A DNA stretch of 59,876 nucleotides from Bacilli bacterium (lineage in GTDB: Bacteria; Bacillota_I; Bacilli_A; RF39; UBA660): the NCBI GenBank assembly GCA_017404385.1, contig JAFRCK010000017.1, forward strand, positions 67,419 to 127,294. Direction: 5' to 3'. The translations under genes were made by a program, and so were the position numbers. Position 1 is the stretch's first letter. Every line of letters begins with the position of its first letter. Under the pieces are notes generated by a model. That model was given only the letters and a program-made list of their open reading frames with translations, made no database searches and was not told the DNA's origin. Shown piece after piece: positions 9,049-18,910 of this stretch.

Positions 9049-9955
9049 TTCCTTGATAAGAATCTCTTTTTTTCATTTCTTTATCAATTTCATTTAATAC
9101 ACCAAATTTTTTAATTAACCATTCTGGCTCAACTAATTCTTCTTTAATAGGGTCACCAGTTATTCTATTAATAACAATAGTGTCTTTTAAATATTCTAAT
9201 TGATCACATACTATGTCTACATATTCTTCTTTAGTTAGAATATGAAAATTATCTTTTAAATATTGTTTAAACATCGTTGTGTCTTTTAGTATATGAAGCA
9301 TATGTATTTTTATACCTAATATTTTTTTATGAGAAAGATATTTTACAGTATTAATCATATCTTCTTTTGTTTCAAAAGGTAAACCATTTATTATATGAAC
9401 TACGACATCTATATTTCTTTTATTTAATTCATTTAAGCATTCTTCAAATTCTTTTAATGTAGAACCTCTATTAATATATTTTGCTGTTTCTTCTTTAATT
9501 GTTTGAAGACCTAGTTCTATTACTAAATCAGTTCTTTTATTTAATTCTTCTAAATAATCATATACTTCAGGCGTTATTGAATCGGGTCTAGTAGCGATAT
9601 TAAGTCCGATTACACCATCTTGTTTTAAAATTAATTCATATTTTTCCTTTAATTCAGATAGAGGTGCATATGTATTAGTATTTGCTTGAAAATAGCCTAT
9701 ATATTTAGCTTTTGGCCATTTTTTTAACATGATATTTTTAATATCATTAAATTGTTTTACTAAATCAGTAGAGTTAACTTTTTCACCAGAACCATTATAA
9801 CAATAAGTACAACCACCAAATCCTTTTTTACCATCAATATTTGGACATGTAAACCCAGCATTTAAACTGACTTTAAATACCTTGGATTTATATTTGTTTT
9901 TATAATAATAGTTTAATGTGTGATATCTTTTGTTATCAAGACTATATTTAAACAT
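9032..9955 (-). CDS. YtqA-type radical SAM protein (TIGR01212 group)
   Basis: A 307-residue radical SAM protein. The family motif CPNIDGKKGFGGCTYC near residue 37 supplies the three cluster cysteines in the spacing peculiar to this group (C-x11-C-x2-C type), and VHIINGLPFETKEDM and HMLHILKDT are later family blocks. The start is set at ATG 9955, since AGGTG lies 6 nt before it; a GTG at 9964 overlaps that site. In many Firmicutes a YtqB methyltransferase gene follows; it does not here. Biochemical function of the family is not known to me. Confidence 0.85.
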   Translation of the reverse strand: MFKYSLDNKRYHTLNYYYKNKYKSKVFKVSLNAGFTCPNIDGKKGFGGCTYCYNGSGEKVNSTDLVKQFNDIKNIMLKKWPKAKYIGYFQANTNTYAPLSELKEKYELILKQDGVIGLNIATRPDSITPEVYDYLEELNKRTDLVIELGLQTIKEETAKYINRGSTLKEFEECLNELNKRNIDVVVHIINGLPFETKEDMINTVKYLSHKKILGIKIHMLHILKDTTMFKQYLKDNFHILTKEEYVDIVCDQLEYLKDTIVINRITGDPIKEELVEPEWLIKKFGVLNEIDKEMKKRDSYQGIKYED

Positions 9956-10100
9956 TTTTTTCACCTGAAATAATTATATCATACATAATCCATACTTTTT
10001 ACACTAGTTTACAACTTGTCAAAAAAAATACCTTGATTTTATTAAAAACTATATTATAATTTGATATAATTATAATACTAGAAAGGGTAAAGGTGGTAAT

Positions 10101-12086
10101 ATGAAAAAATTAACTAAAATAACATTATCAGTTTTGGTTATTTTATCATGCGTTTTACCATATGTTAACCCTTTAAAAGTAAGAGCATTAGCAAAAACTT
10201 ATACTTATGCTTATATAGATACAGATGATTTATCTACTAGAACATGTCCAAGTACTAGTTGTGATAGAATAAGGCATGATGAAGGTGGAATAATTTGGTT
10301 AAATAATCCAAGAGTTGTTGAAATAACTGAATTTATTGGGGATTGGGTAAAAGTTAAATATAATTATTGGGGCTTTACTTATGAAGGATATATGTATAAA
10401 GGATATCTTGGTGGAATTAAAACTGTTACATTAGATGAAAACTACGCAAATAGTTTAGTAGCTAAAGGATTCCCTGATAGTTATGTAGAAAAATTAACTA
10501 AGATGCATGCGATTCATCCAAATTGGAATTTTGAGGTATCAAGGGTAGGGACAACATTAGATGATGCCACTAATAATGAATATAGTCCTTTAAGCAAAAA
10601 TTTAATTAGTACAACTAATACATCTCAATTATCTACAGACCCAGGGGCATATAATGGATCATATATACAATTTGAACCAGGGTGGTATGCTCCTAGTTGG
10701 CAAACATTATCTTATTACTTGGATGCTAGAAATTTCTTAGATGATAATAGTATATTTATGTTTGAACAATTATCATATAGTGATTCTCAAACTGAAGCTA
10801 TTGTACAATCTTTATTAAATGGTACATTTATGGCAGGTTCATATAATTACAATGGACAAAACTATACATTTGCTAGAACGTTTGTTGAAGCAGGTAGAAC
10901 TTATGGTGTTAGTCCAGTTCACTTAGCTGCTAGAGTATTACAAGAACAAGGTAGAAATGGTAGTGCTACAACAAATATGAATTCAGATGGTAAAACTTAT
11001 CATAACTATTTTAACTTTAATGCATATGGAAGTACTACTGATCAAATTGTTTCTAATGCATTAAGCTACGCAAAAAGAAATGGTTGGGATAATGAATATA
11101 AAGCTATATTTGGTGGGGCTGAAGAAATATCTGATGGATATATAACAAATAATCAAGACACATTATTCTATCAAAAATTTAATTTAGTTGGTTATTATAG
11201 CAAATATTCTCATCAATATATGGCAAATATTCAAGCTCCATATTCAGAAGCATATTCAAGTTATTATTCATATTTTGATGCAGGTTTGATTGATAGCGCA
11301 TTTACATTTAAAATTCCAGTATATGATGGAATGGGATCTGGTACTTATATAGCAACTAAATCAAATAATAATAATTTAAGTTCATTAAATGTAAGTAGTT
11401 GCACATTAAATCCAGCATTTAATTCGTCTATATCTATATATAATTGTACTGTGGATAACTCAGTATCAAGTGTAACAGTGACTGCAGCCCCAGCTGATTC
11501 AAAAGCTAAAGTATCAGGAACTGGTGTATTTAATTTAAATGTAGGAAATAATACTGTTAAAGTTGTTGTAAAGGCAGAAGATGAAACTGAAAAAACATAT
11601 ACAGTAACAATAACAAGAAAAGAAGCAAGTAGCAGTCAAGATTCAAGTAGTACAGTAGAACCTAATACTGTAATACAATCAGCTGGCTATAAGAATTCAA
11701 ATAATAATTTATCTGGATTCACTGTAGGAGAAGATATTAGTGGTGTAATAAACTTCTTAAAATCAAAGAATTCTAGTGTTACCGTAAAAATGTATGATGC
11801 CAATAATAAAGAAATAACTGGAGGTAAAATTTCTACTGGTCAAAAAATTGTTATAAAGGGAAGTAATGAAAAAACATATAATGTAGTTATATATGGCGAT
11901 GTTAATGGTGATGGAAAGATTAGTGCTCAAGATTTTTCAAAGATTAAATCACATATATTAGGATCAAATAATTTAAATGGTGCTTATTCAAGTGCAGCAG
12001 ATTCAAATAAAGATGGAAAGATTAGTGCTCAAGATTTTTCAAAAGTAAAATCACATATATTAGGCACTACTAAATTAACTCAATAG
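10101..12086 (+). CDS. Secreted glucosaminidase with cadherin-like and dockerin domains
   Basis: A 661-residue exported protein. Order: signal peptide (residues 1-30, ending near VRALA), an SH3-like region with STRTCPSTSCDRI (35-105), a peptidoglycan glucosaminidase domain of the LytD/GH73 type (120-385; contains HLAARVLQEQGRNGS), a cadherin-like beta-sandwich domain (420-510), a linker, and a C-terminal dockerin module with two calcium-binding repeats (GDVNGDGKISAQDFSK and DSNKDGKISAQDFSK). It would cleave cell-wall glycan; the dockerin should dock it on a cohesin partner, but no cohesin is seen in the window. Good ribosome binding site AAAGGTGG. The next gene, also exported with a cadherin-like domain, is 11 bp downstream. 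Confidence 0.85.
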   Translation: MKKLTKITLSVLVILSCVLPYVNPLKVRALAKTYTYAYIDTDDLSTRTCPSTSCDRIRHDEGGIIWLNNPRVVEITEFIGDWVKVKYNYWGFTYEGYMYKGYLGGIKTVTLDENYANSLVAKGFPDSYVEKLTKMHAIHPNWNFEVSRVGTTLDDATNNEYSPLSKNLISTTNTSQLSTDPGAYNGSYIQFEPGWYAPSWQTLSYYLDARNFLDDNSIFMFEQLSYSDSQTEAIVQSLLNGTFMAGSYNYNGQNYTFARTFVEAGRTYGVSPVHLAARVLQEQGRNGSATTNMNSDGKTYHNYFNFNAYGSTTDQIVSNALSYAKRNGWDNEYKAIFGGAEEISDGYITNNQDTLFYQKFNLVGYYSKYSHQYMANIQAPYSEAYSSYYSYFDAGLIDSAFTFKIPVYDGMGSGTYIATKSNNNNLSSLNVSSCTLNPAFNSSISIYNCTVDNSVSSVTVTAAPADSKAKVSGTGVFNLNVGNNTVKVVVKAEDETEKTYTVTITRKEASSSQDSSSTVEPNTVIQSAGYKNSNNNLSGFTVGEDISGVINFLKSKNSSVTVKMYDANNKEITGGKISTGQKIVIKGSNEKTYNVVIYGDVNGDGKISAQDFSKIKSHILGSNNLNGAYSSAADSNKDGKISAQDFSKVKSHILGTTKLTQ

Positions 12087-12097
12087 GGGGAATAAAG

Positions 12098-13672
12098 ATG
12101 AAGAAGATTAAGTATTTAATATTAACACTTTTATTGTTTATACCAATATCTAGTAAGGCAGCAATAAATTGTTCTACACCTGGTGTTGTAGAATCAGGAG
12201 AAAGTTTTGGAGTAACATTCTATGGTAGTATAGGTGGAAATGCTCCTATATGGTTTGCTAAGTTAGCAGGAGAAGGTAATGCTTCTTATTCTAGTGGTGA
12301 TTTAACAGTTGCAGGTGAAGAAACAAGTGATTTTTCAAGAACAATATATTATGTAGCTGGAGATCCTGGGAGTGCAAGATTCTATGCATATGATGTAGAT
12401 GTTGCATCTGATAATGATTCATTTAGTGATAGTGGAAGTTGTAGTGTAGAAATAGTTTCAGCTACTAAACCGAATGATGGTTATACTAACCCTAGTTATT
12501 ATGATAGCAATGATGATTATACTGAGATTAGTTCAAATGTATCTAATTTACTAAATAGTAATAATAGTTTAAAAAGTTTATCTGTAGATAAATTTAAAAT
12601 AACACCAGATTTTAATAAAGATAAAACTGATTATTCATTAATAGTAAATGGTGATGTTGAAAAAATAACTATTAAAGCTGAGGCAGAAGAAACATCAGCA
12701 AGTATTACTGGTACGGGGGAAGTAACATTAAAAGAAGGCATTAATAAAATAGAAGTAATTGTTACTGCTGAAAATGGAGAAAAGAAAACATATATAATTA
12801 ATGTTACTAGAAAAGAAAAGAATCCAATAGAGATTATTATTAATAAAAAGAAGTATACAATATTAAAACAAGAAGGTTCTTTAAAAGTTCCAGATGATTT
12901 TAAGAAAAAAACTATTAAAATAGATAATCAAGATGTAGTTGCGTATACTAATGATTCTACTGGTTATACTATAGTAGCGTTAGTTGATCAAGATGGTAAA
13001 TCTTCTTGGTTTATATATAATGAAAAAAATGGTACTTATTCAAAGTATATAGAATTTACTTCAAAGGGGTTGAAGCTTATATTATTAGAAGCAAATTCTA
13101 AAGATGTTCCGTATAATTACAAAAAAATAAAGTTTAGTTATAATGGTGAAGAAGTATTTGGATATGCATTAGAATATAATTCTGATTATAGATTAGTATA
13201 TGCATTTAATGTTGAAACAAAAGAAAAAGGATTTTATTTATATGATGCTAAGGAAAATACTTTTCAAAGATTCTATAATGTTCAAGTAGAAATATATATA
13301 GATTTAGTTAAGAAGTTAAAAGTTGCTGGTATAGCACTAATATCTATAATATTAATATTGTTGATTGTAATAGTATGTCAATTTATTTTAAAAAGAAAAA
13401 TTAAAAGATTTATAGCTAATCCTAAGGAAGAAGATAATAATTTAGATCTTTATAAGGAAGAATTAGAAGAAGATAAAAGAGAACAAGAAATAAAAGAAGC
13501 AAAAAAAGATGAGAAGAAAAAGAAAGAAGAACAAAAAGAATATACTAAAACAATGACAATAAAATTGGAAGAAGAGTATCAAGAACAAGAATTATCAAAA
13601 AAAGAGTTAAGACAAAAGAAAAAAGAAGAAAAAAGATTGTTAAAAGAAGAGAGTAAAAAATTTTTAGAATAA
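12098..13672 (+). CDS. Membrane-anchored cell-surface protein with cadherin-like domain
   Basis: A 524-residue protein: signal peptide (1-21, ISSKA/A), an extracellular domain with paired cysteines, a cadherin-like beta-sandwich domain (about 180-240, resembling the one in the preceding gene), a further beta-rich domain, one membrane helix (about 410-432) and a highly charged Lys/Glu-rich cytoplasmic tail of about 90 residues predicted to be coiled coil. It forms an operon with the upstream glucosaminidase and the small downstream membrane gene. Probably a wall- or sugar-associated envelope protein; the precise job is not evident. Confidence 0.7.
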   Translation: MKKIKYLILTLLLFIPISSKAAINCSTPGVVESGESFGVTFYGSIGGNAPIWFAKLAGEGNASYSSGDLTVAGEETSDFSRTIYYVAGDPGSARFYAYDVDVASDNDSFSDSGSCSVEIVSATKPNDGYTNPSYYDSNDDYTEISSNVSNLLNSNNSLKSLSVDKFKITPDFNKDKTDYSLIVNGDVEKITIKAEAEETSASITGTGEVTLKEGINKIEVIVTAENGEKKTYIINVTRKEKNPIEIIINKKKYTILKQEGSLKVPDDFKKKTIKIDNQDVVAYTNDSTGYTIVALVDQDGKSSWFIYNEKNGTYSKYIEFTSKGLKLILLEANSKDVPYNYKKIKFSYNGEEVFGYALEYNSDYRLVYAFNVETKEKGFYLYDAKENTFQRFYNVQVEIYIDLVKKLKVAGIALISIILILLIVIVCQFILKRKIKRFIANPKEEDNNLDLYKEELEEDKREQEIKEAKKDEKKKKEEQKEYTKTMTIKLEEEYQEQELSKKELRQKKKEEKRLLKEESKKFLE

Positions 13673-13688
13673 GAAAGGAGTGATAGAT

Positions 13689-13901
13689 ATGGTATTAATA
13701 ATAAGTTTAGTTTTAATAGTTACTTTATTTCTTTTATCATATGCAAATTTTAGAAAAGATGTATATAATAAAAAAGGGAACGATAAAGTAAAAACTATGC
13801 AAATATTTGCATTGACTTGGGCTTTAGTTTCTGTTACAGCAATTGCTACTTATTGTGTAATTAGTTATTTTATTAATGGAAATCCGTTTGTATTCATGTA
13901 A
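13689..13901 (+). CDS. Small two-helix membrane protein
   Basis: A 70-residue protein with two hydrophobic helices (about 2-20 and 38-60) separated by a basic loop (FRKDVYNKK). ATG 13689 is favoured because AAAGGAG lies 8 nt upstream; a GTG at 13680 overlaps that site. It is the last gene of the operon started by the glucosaminidase and is followed by a terminator. No family recognised. Confidence 0.6.
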   Translation: MVLIISLVLIVTLFLLSYANFRKDVYNKKGNDKVKTMQIFALTWALVSVTAIATYCVISYFINGNPFVFM

Positions 13902-13950
13902 TATAAATTTTTGGGTATAATAATAATACATGATAGTATATATGTAATAA

Positions 13951-13982
13951 AAGAAATATGCGGGATGCTATTTCTTTTTTTC
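13951..13982 (+). terminator. Terminator of the cell-wall operon
   Basis: AAGAAATA/TATTTCTT stem with a 10-nt GC-containing loop and a long T run. Confidence 0.85.
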
Positions 13983-14042
13983 TTTTACTATTTTTTTTAA
14001 TAAATAAATGATATAATATATTTAAGTTGTTAGTGAGGTTAT

Positions 14043-16352
14043 ATGATGTTGAAATATGAGAAATACAATAATTTTTTTAATAAGCTAGTTTATATTTTTA
14101 TACTTTTAAGTCCAGTGATAGATGCTTTAACTGCTATTTCTAGAAAATATATAGATTTACCATTCTCAATTGGTACTATTATTAGGGGATTGTTTTTAGT
14201 ATTTACTTTTATATGGTTATCTAAAAAAATAAATAGAAAAAAAATGCTAGCTATATTTTTAATATATATTTTATTAGCAACTATGTATTATTTTGGTCTA
14301 TATAAAAATAATATTGTAGACGAAATAAATAATATTTTTTATATATTTTATTTACCTTTTTTAATGTTATTTTTTAGTAGTTATAATAATGAAAAAATTA
14401 ATGATAAATTAATTTTAAAAATTTATTTAATTTATTTAAATTTAATTATAATTCCATATATATTTGGAGTAGGTTTTGATTTAAGTGATAGTTATGTTAA
14501 TAAAGAAGGTTATTTTGGTTTATTCTCAGGTGGTAATGAAATTAGCGCTGTTTTAGTAATATTAGGTGTAGTAGCATTAAATTATGTTAATAAATCAAAT
14601 AACTATTTGATAAAAATATTAACTTATGCGGAATTATTTGTATGCATATTCTTAATAGGTACTAAGACATTGTTTATTGGAACTATTATAACTTTAATTT
14701 ATTTTTTAATAAAATATATTAAACATTCAAGAATATTCGAAGTTAAGAAAAATAGAAAGATAATGATAATTGTCCCAATTATATTTATAATTTCTACTAT
14801 AGTAATTATTCCTAAAACTTCAATGTATAAAAACATTAAAACAACTTTAGATTACTATAAAATTAAATCAGTTTCTGATATTGTTAAAGTTGAAAATATA
14901 GACAATATAATTTTTAGTAAAAGATTAGAAAAACTTGGGAAAGTAAATAAAAATTATACTGGAAGTAATGCCCAAGGAATAATTTATGGTATTGGTTCTA
15001 ATGGTATTCAAAAGACAGGCGTTATTGAAATTGACGTGTTTGATATATTCTATTCTATAGGTATATTTGGATCTTTTGTATATATCTTAATGTTACTATT
15101 TACAATTAAATTTCATAAGATTGATGGTATTTATAAATTTGGTGCTATATTATTAATTATTATTTCATTAATAACAGGTCATGTTTTATTAAAACCAATG
15201 GTTTCAATATATTTAGCGTTATTATATATATTATGTAAAAATAGCGTATCTATGGAAAAGAAAAAAATATTATTAGTTTCTAATATGTATCCTAGCAGTA
15301 AATATAAGTATTATGGATCATTTGTTAAGAATACTGAAGATATTTTAAGAAATAATGGTTATATTGTAGATAAAGTAGTTATGACTAAACAAACAGAAAA
15401 AATAGCTAAATTATTTTCATATATTTATTTACATATATATACTATTTTAAAAGGTATATTTAATAATTATGATTATTTATATGTTCATTTTATATCTCAT
15501 TCTTCAACAGGTGCAATTTTTGTTAAAAAAACAAGTACTGATACTAAATTAGTCTTAAATGCACATGGTAATGATATTATCTCTGATTATGATGATAATA
15601 AGAATATTAAAAGAAGTAAGAAATATATTAAAAAAGCTGATAAAATTGTATGTCCATCTAATTATTTTAAAGAATTAATTATAAAGAATTATGATGTAGA
15701 TGAGAGTAAAGTATTTGTTTATCCATCAGGTGGTGTAGATACATCTAAATTTAAAAAAATTGATAAAAAAGATGCATTAAAAGAATTTAATTTATCTGAT
15801 AAATATAATTACATAGGCTTTGCATCTAGATTTGAAAAAGATAAGGGATATGATGTATTCTTAAAAGCTATAAAAGAGCTATTAGATAAAAAAGAATTAA
15901 AGGAAAATGATAGATTTTTAGTAATTGGTACAGGTTCTGAAGAAGAAAAATTTAATGAATTGGTTGATAAACTAGATATAAGTAATTATTTAGAAGTTAG
16001 AAATATGGTATCACAAGATGAATTAGTATATATGTATAATTCATTAGATATATTTGTATTTCCAACTTATAGAAAAAGCGAAAGTTTAGGATTAGTTGGA
16101 TTAGAAGCAATGGCATGTGAAACCATATTAATCGCAAGTAATAATTATGGACCAACTGATTATGTAATTGATAATAAAAATGCTAAATTCTTTAAGCCTA
16201 AAGATGCCAAAGATCTAGCTAATAAAATAATTGAAACTAGAAAAATGAATAATGAAGAAAAGAATAAAATGAAAAAGAAGGCTAGAGAAACAGCTATAAA
16301 ATATGATTCAAAGAATACTAAAAAAATAATAATTGATGTATTTAAGGAGTAA
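14043..16352 (+). CDS. Fusion of O-antigen-polymerase/ligase-like membrane domain with a GT4 glycosyltransferase
   Basis: A 769-residue protein in one unbroken frame. Residues 1-400 are a polytopic membrane domain with about ten helices and the loop layout of Wzy/WaaL-like polymerases or ligases. Residues 404-769 form a complete family-4 glycosyltransferase starting afresh at MEKKKILLVSN, with NAHGNDI, a FVYPSGGVDT segment, GFASRFEKDKGYDV, and the E-x7-E-like SESLGLVGLEAMACE block. No ribosome binding site precedes the internal Met (about nt 15253), so this is read as one polypeptide. It opens the surface-polysaccharide locus and is 2 bp from the next gene. A GAGGT site precedes ATG 14043; ATG 14046 is an alternative. 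Confidence 0.75.
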   Translation: MMLKYEKYNNFFNKLVYIFILLSPVIDALTAISRKYIDLPFSIGTIIRGLFLVFTFIWLSKKINRKKMLAIFLIYILLATMYYFGLYKNNIVDEINNIFYIFYLPFLMLFFSSYNNEKINDKLILKIYLIYLNLIIIPYIFGVGFDLSDSYVNKEGYFGLFSGGNEISAVLVILGVVALNYVNKSNNYLIKILTYAELFVCIFLIGTKTLFIGTIITLIYFLIKYIKHSRIFEVKKNRKIMIIVPIIFIISTIVIIPKTSMYKNIKTTLDYYKIKSVSDIVKVENIDNIIFSKRLEKLGKVNKNYTGSNAQGIIYGIGSNGIQKTGVIEIDVFDIFYSIGIFGSFVYILMLLFTIKFHKIDGIYKFGAILLIIISLITGHVLLKPMVSIYLALLYILCKNSVSMEKKKILLVSNMYPSSKYKYYGSFVKNTEDILRNNGYIVDKVVMTKQTEKIAKLFSYIYLHIYTILKGIFNNYDYLYVHFISHSSTGAIFVKKTSTDTKLVLNAHGNDIISDYDDNKNIKRSKKYIKKADKIVCPSNYFKELIIKNYDVDESKVFVYPSGGVDTSKFKKIDKKDALKEFNLSDKYNYIGFASRFEKDKGYDVFLKAIKELLDKKELKENDRFLVIGTGSEEEKFNELVDKLDISNYLEVRNMVSQDELVYMYNSLDIFVFPTYRKSESLGLVGLEAMACETILIASNNYGPTDYVIDNKNAKFFKPKDAKDLANKIIETRKMNNEEKNKMKKKARETAIKYDSKNTKKIIIDVFKE

Positions 16353-16354
16353 CT

Positions 16355-18025
16355 ATGAAAAAGAAAAAAATACTATTAAATGTATTATTACTTATTTCTT
16401 GTTTATCATTTGAGCTATTATTTTGTAATTCTTTATTTTTAAAAGGAAAAAGCAGTTATGTTTTTTCCTTTGCTCGATTATTTTTATATTTATTATTGTT
16501 TTTTATAGAATATAAAATAAGCAATAGAATTATAAAAAATAGGTTAGAATACGAAAAAGATAAGAAAAAAATTAATATTATTGATATATTTTTAATTGCT
16601 TGTTTTCTAGTGGGTATTATTGTAGATGTTTTCTTTATTATCCGTGGTAAAACAAATTTAATGTCTCAAGGAATTGTTATTACATTACTATGCTATATTG
16701 CATTTTTATACTTTTTTTATAGTAAAAACTATAAATTAAATGTAATTCTACTTTGCAGTGTATGTTTTATATATTCCATGGTAGTAACACCACAACACGC
16801 TATTGATGAACCAACACATTTTGCTTCTTCTTATAATTTATCAAAACTAGATTATAATTGGAGTAATGGATATGAATTTGATTCAAATCTAGCAAAAATT
16901 ACTCAATATAAGAACTATTATTATAATGAATCTTTATTTGTTCATTATGATAAAAAAGTAATAGATGGAGAAAAATCTAATCATAAAACATATTCAATAT
17001 GTAAGTATCTTTATATTCCATCTTCTGTAGGAATATTTATTTCTGAATTATTACATGGAACAATTATGGATACTTTCTATATGGGTAGATTCTTTAATTC
17101 ATTAGTAACTATTCTAGGTATTGCGCTCTTGTTAAAAATAACTAATAAAAAGAAAAATGTTTATATAGCTATTATTACAACACCATATTTTTTGTTATTA
17201 GGTTCAACATATAATGTTGATGCTATTGGTAATTTAGCTATCTTATTATTTGTATCATATGTTTTAAATATTTATAGATCTAAAGATAAATATCTTAGTA
17301 AGAAAAATGTATTGTTTATTTCTATATTAATGTTATTAATTGTTTTATATAAAGGTGCTTCTTATTTTTTAATATTCTTATTACTCATTCTTATTTATAA
17401 GAAGGTTCCTAAAAATAAAAAGTGGATTATTCCTTTATATTTAATACCATTTTTAATACTTATTTATTTAGAAATGAAGCCAGAAGCTTTAAATACAGGT
17501 GTAACTGCTATTACTGGTGAACCTAATCCTACAGAACAATTAAAGTTCTTGTTTAGTTCACCATTAGTATTTATAAAAGTATATGGCTTACATTTTGTTT
17601 CTTGTTTCTTTACTGCTGGCTATTATGAAGGACTATTAGGAACACATTTTTATCCATTTTGTTCTACATATTTTACTTTGTTTTATATAATATATTTATT
17701 ATATATGGGATTTAGTTCAGATGATGATAGTTATTCTTCAAAAACAAGTATAATTATAGTAATTATAGCTTTATTATTATTCTTCTTTACTTCTACAGGT
17801 TTATATTTAGGTTATACAGGTGTTGGAAGAATAATAATTGAAGGATATCAATCTAGATATATGTATCCAATTTTCTTCTTGTTGTTATTAACTATAAATA
17901 ATAAGAGAATTAAGGTTTTAAAAGATAAAAATTATGATATAATTAATTATGGATTAGTTTTATTTTTAACAATGGCCTTTATATTTATAATAGTTTATGC
18001 GAATGCATATGAATACTGGCTATAA
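16355..18025 (+). CDS. DUF2142 family polytopic membrane protein
   Basis: A 556-residue membrane protein with about 12 hydrophobic helices. An external loop near residue 145 carries DEPTHFASSYNLSK, the acidic motif of DUF2142 proteins, which resemble GT-C fold glycosyltransferases. This suggests transfer of a sugar from a lipid donor outside the membrane. The ribosome binding site AAGGAG overlaps the end of the upstream fusion gene, and the next gene follows within 20 bp, so it belongs to the polysaccharide operon. Substrate unknown. Confidence 0.75.
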   Translation: MKKKKILLNVLLLISCLSFELLFCNSLFLKGKSSYVFSFARLFLYLLLFFIEYKISNRIIKNRLEYEKDKKKINIIDIFLIACFLVGIIVDVFFIIRGKTNLMSQGIVITLLCYIAFLYFFYSKNYKLNVILLCSVCFIYSMVVTPQHAIDEPTHFASSYNLSKLDYNWSNGYEFDSNLAKITQYKNYYYNESLFVHYDKKVIDGEKSNHKTYSICKYLYIPSSVGIFISELLHGTIMDTFYMGRFFNSLVTILGIALLLKITNKKKNVYIAIITTPYFLLLGSTYNVDAIGNLAILLFVSYVLNIYRSKDKYLSKKNVLFISILMLLIVLYKGASYFLIFLLLILIYKKVPKNKKWIIPLYLIPFLILIYLEMKPEALNTGVTAITGEPNPTEQLKFLFSSPLVFIKVYGLHFVSCFFTAGYYEGLLGTHFYPFCSTYFTLFYIIYLLYMGFSSDDDSYSSKTSIIIVIIALLLFFFTSTGLYLGYTGVGRIIIEGYQSRYMYPIFFLLLLTINNKRIKVLKDKNYDIINYGLVLFLTMAFIFIIVYANAYEYWL

Positions 18026-18043
18026 TTGAAAAAGAGGTATTTT

Positions 18044-18910
18044 ATGTCAAAAGTTGGAATGGTTATATTAAATTATAACGATTGTGAAACTACAAAAGAG
18101 TATTTAAATACTATAAAAAACTATAAGTCTTTAAATAAAATTGTAGTTGTAGATAATAATAGTACAGATAATTCTTTTGAGGAATTAAAAACTTTTAATA
18201 GTAGTAAAATTGAAATAATAAAAACTGATGAAAATAAAGGGTATGCTTATGGAAATAACATAGGTATTAAGGCTTTAGATTCAGATATAGATTATATTAT
18301 TATTTCAAATCCAGATATTACTGTTAGTGATAAAACTATTCAAAGATTAAAAAATGATTTAGATAATAATGAAGAAATAACTTTAGTTGCGCCAGTTATT
18401 AATCAGTTAGGTGAAAAGATTAAGGGTTGGAGATTACCTTTAATAAAAGATGAAATTTTATCTAATATAAATGGATATCATAAGAAAATTGAAAAAAGAT
18501 TAAGATATCCAGAAGAAAAATATACTGGTAATTTGACTAAAGTTGAAGTTGTATCAGGATGTTTCTTTATGATACGTAAAGATGTTCTTGATTTAATTGG
18601 AGGTTTTGATGAAGGTACTTTCTTATATTATGAAGAGAATATAATTGGTCAAAAACTAAAAATTATAAATAAAAAAACATTTGTAGATAATGAAGCAGAG
18701 ATTACTCATAATTTATCTGTTAGTGTTGATAAATCATTTAATTCAATTAAAAAATACAAGATATTAAAAAATAGTCAAAAGTATTATTTTAAATATTATC
18801 TAAAATCAGGTGTATTTGCTAATATATTAAGAGGGGGTACTTATTATATAAGTTTAGGAATAGCTTATGTAATATGCTTCTTTAAAAACCTAAGGAGAAA
18901 AAAGAAATGA
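18044..18910 (+). CDS. Family 2 glycosyltransferase (rhamnosyltransferase-like)
   Basis: A 288-residue GT-A glycosyltransferase. VGMVILNYNDCETT opens the nucleotide-binding fold, VVVDNNSTDNS follows, and IISNPDITVS near residue 88 holds the metal-binding Asp. The C-terminal half has VSGCFFMIRKDV and DEGTFLYYEEN. The start is set at ATG 18044 behind AAGAGGT; an in-frame TTG at 18026 has no site. A hydrophobic C-terminal segment could bind the membrane. Likely adds a sugar to the cell-surface polymer, perhaps rhamnose given the dTDP-rhamnose genes nearby. Ends ATGA, overlapping the next start by 4 bp. Confidence 0.85.
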   Translation: MSKVGMVILNYNDCETTKEYLNTIKNYKSLNKIVVVDNNSTDNSFEELKTFNSSKIEIIKTDENKGYAYGNNIGIKALDSDIDYIIISNPDITVSDKTIQRLKNDLDNNEEITLVAPVINQLGEKIKGWRLPLIKDEILSNINGYHKKIEKRLRYPEEKYTGNLTKVEVVSGCFFMIRKDVLDLIGGFDEGTFLYYEENIIGQKLKIINKKTFVDNEAEITHNLSVSVDKSFNSIKKYKILKNSQKYYFKYYLKSGVFANILRGGTYYISLGIAYVICFFKNLRRKKK

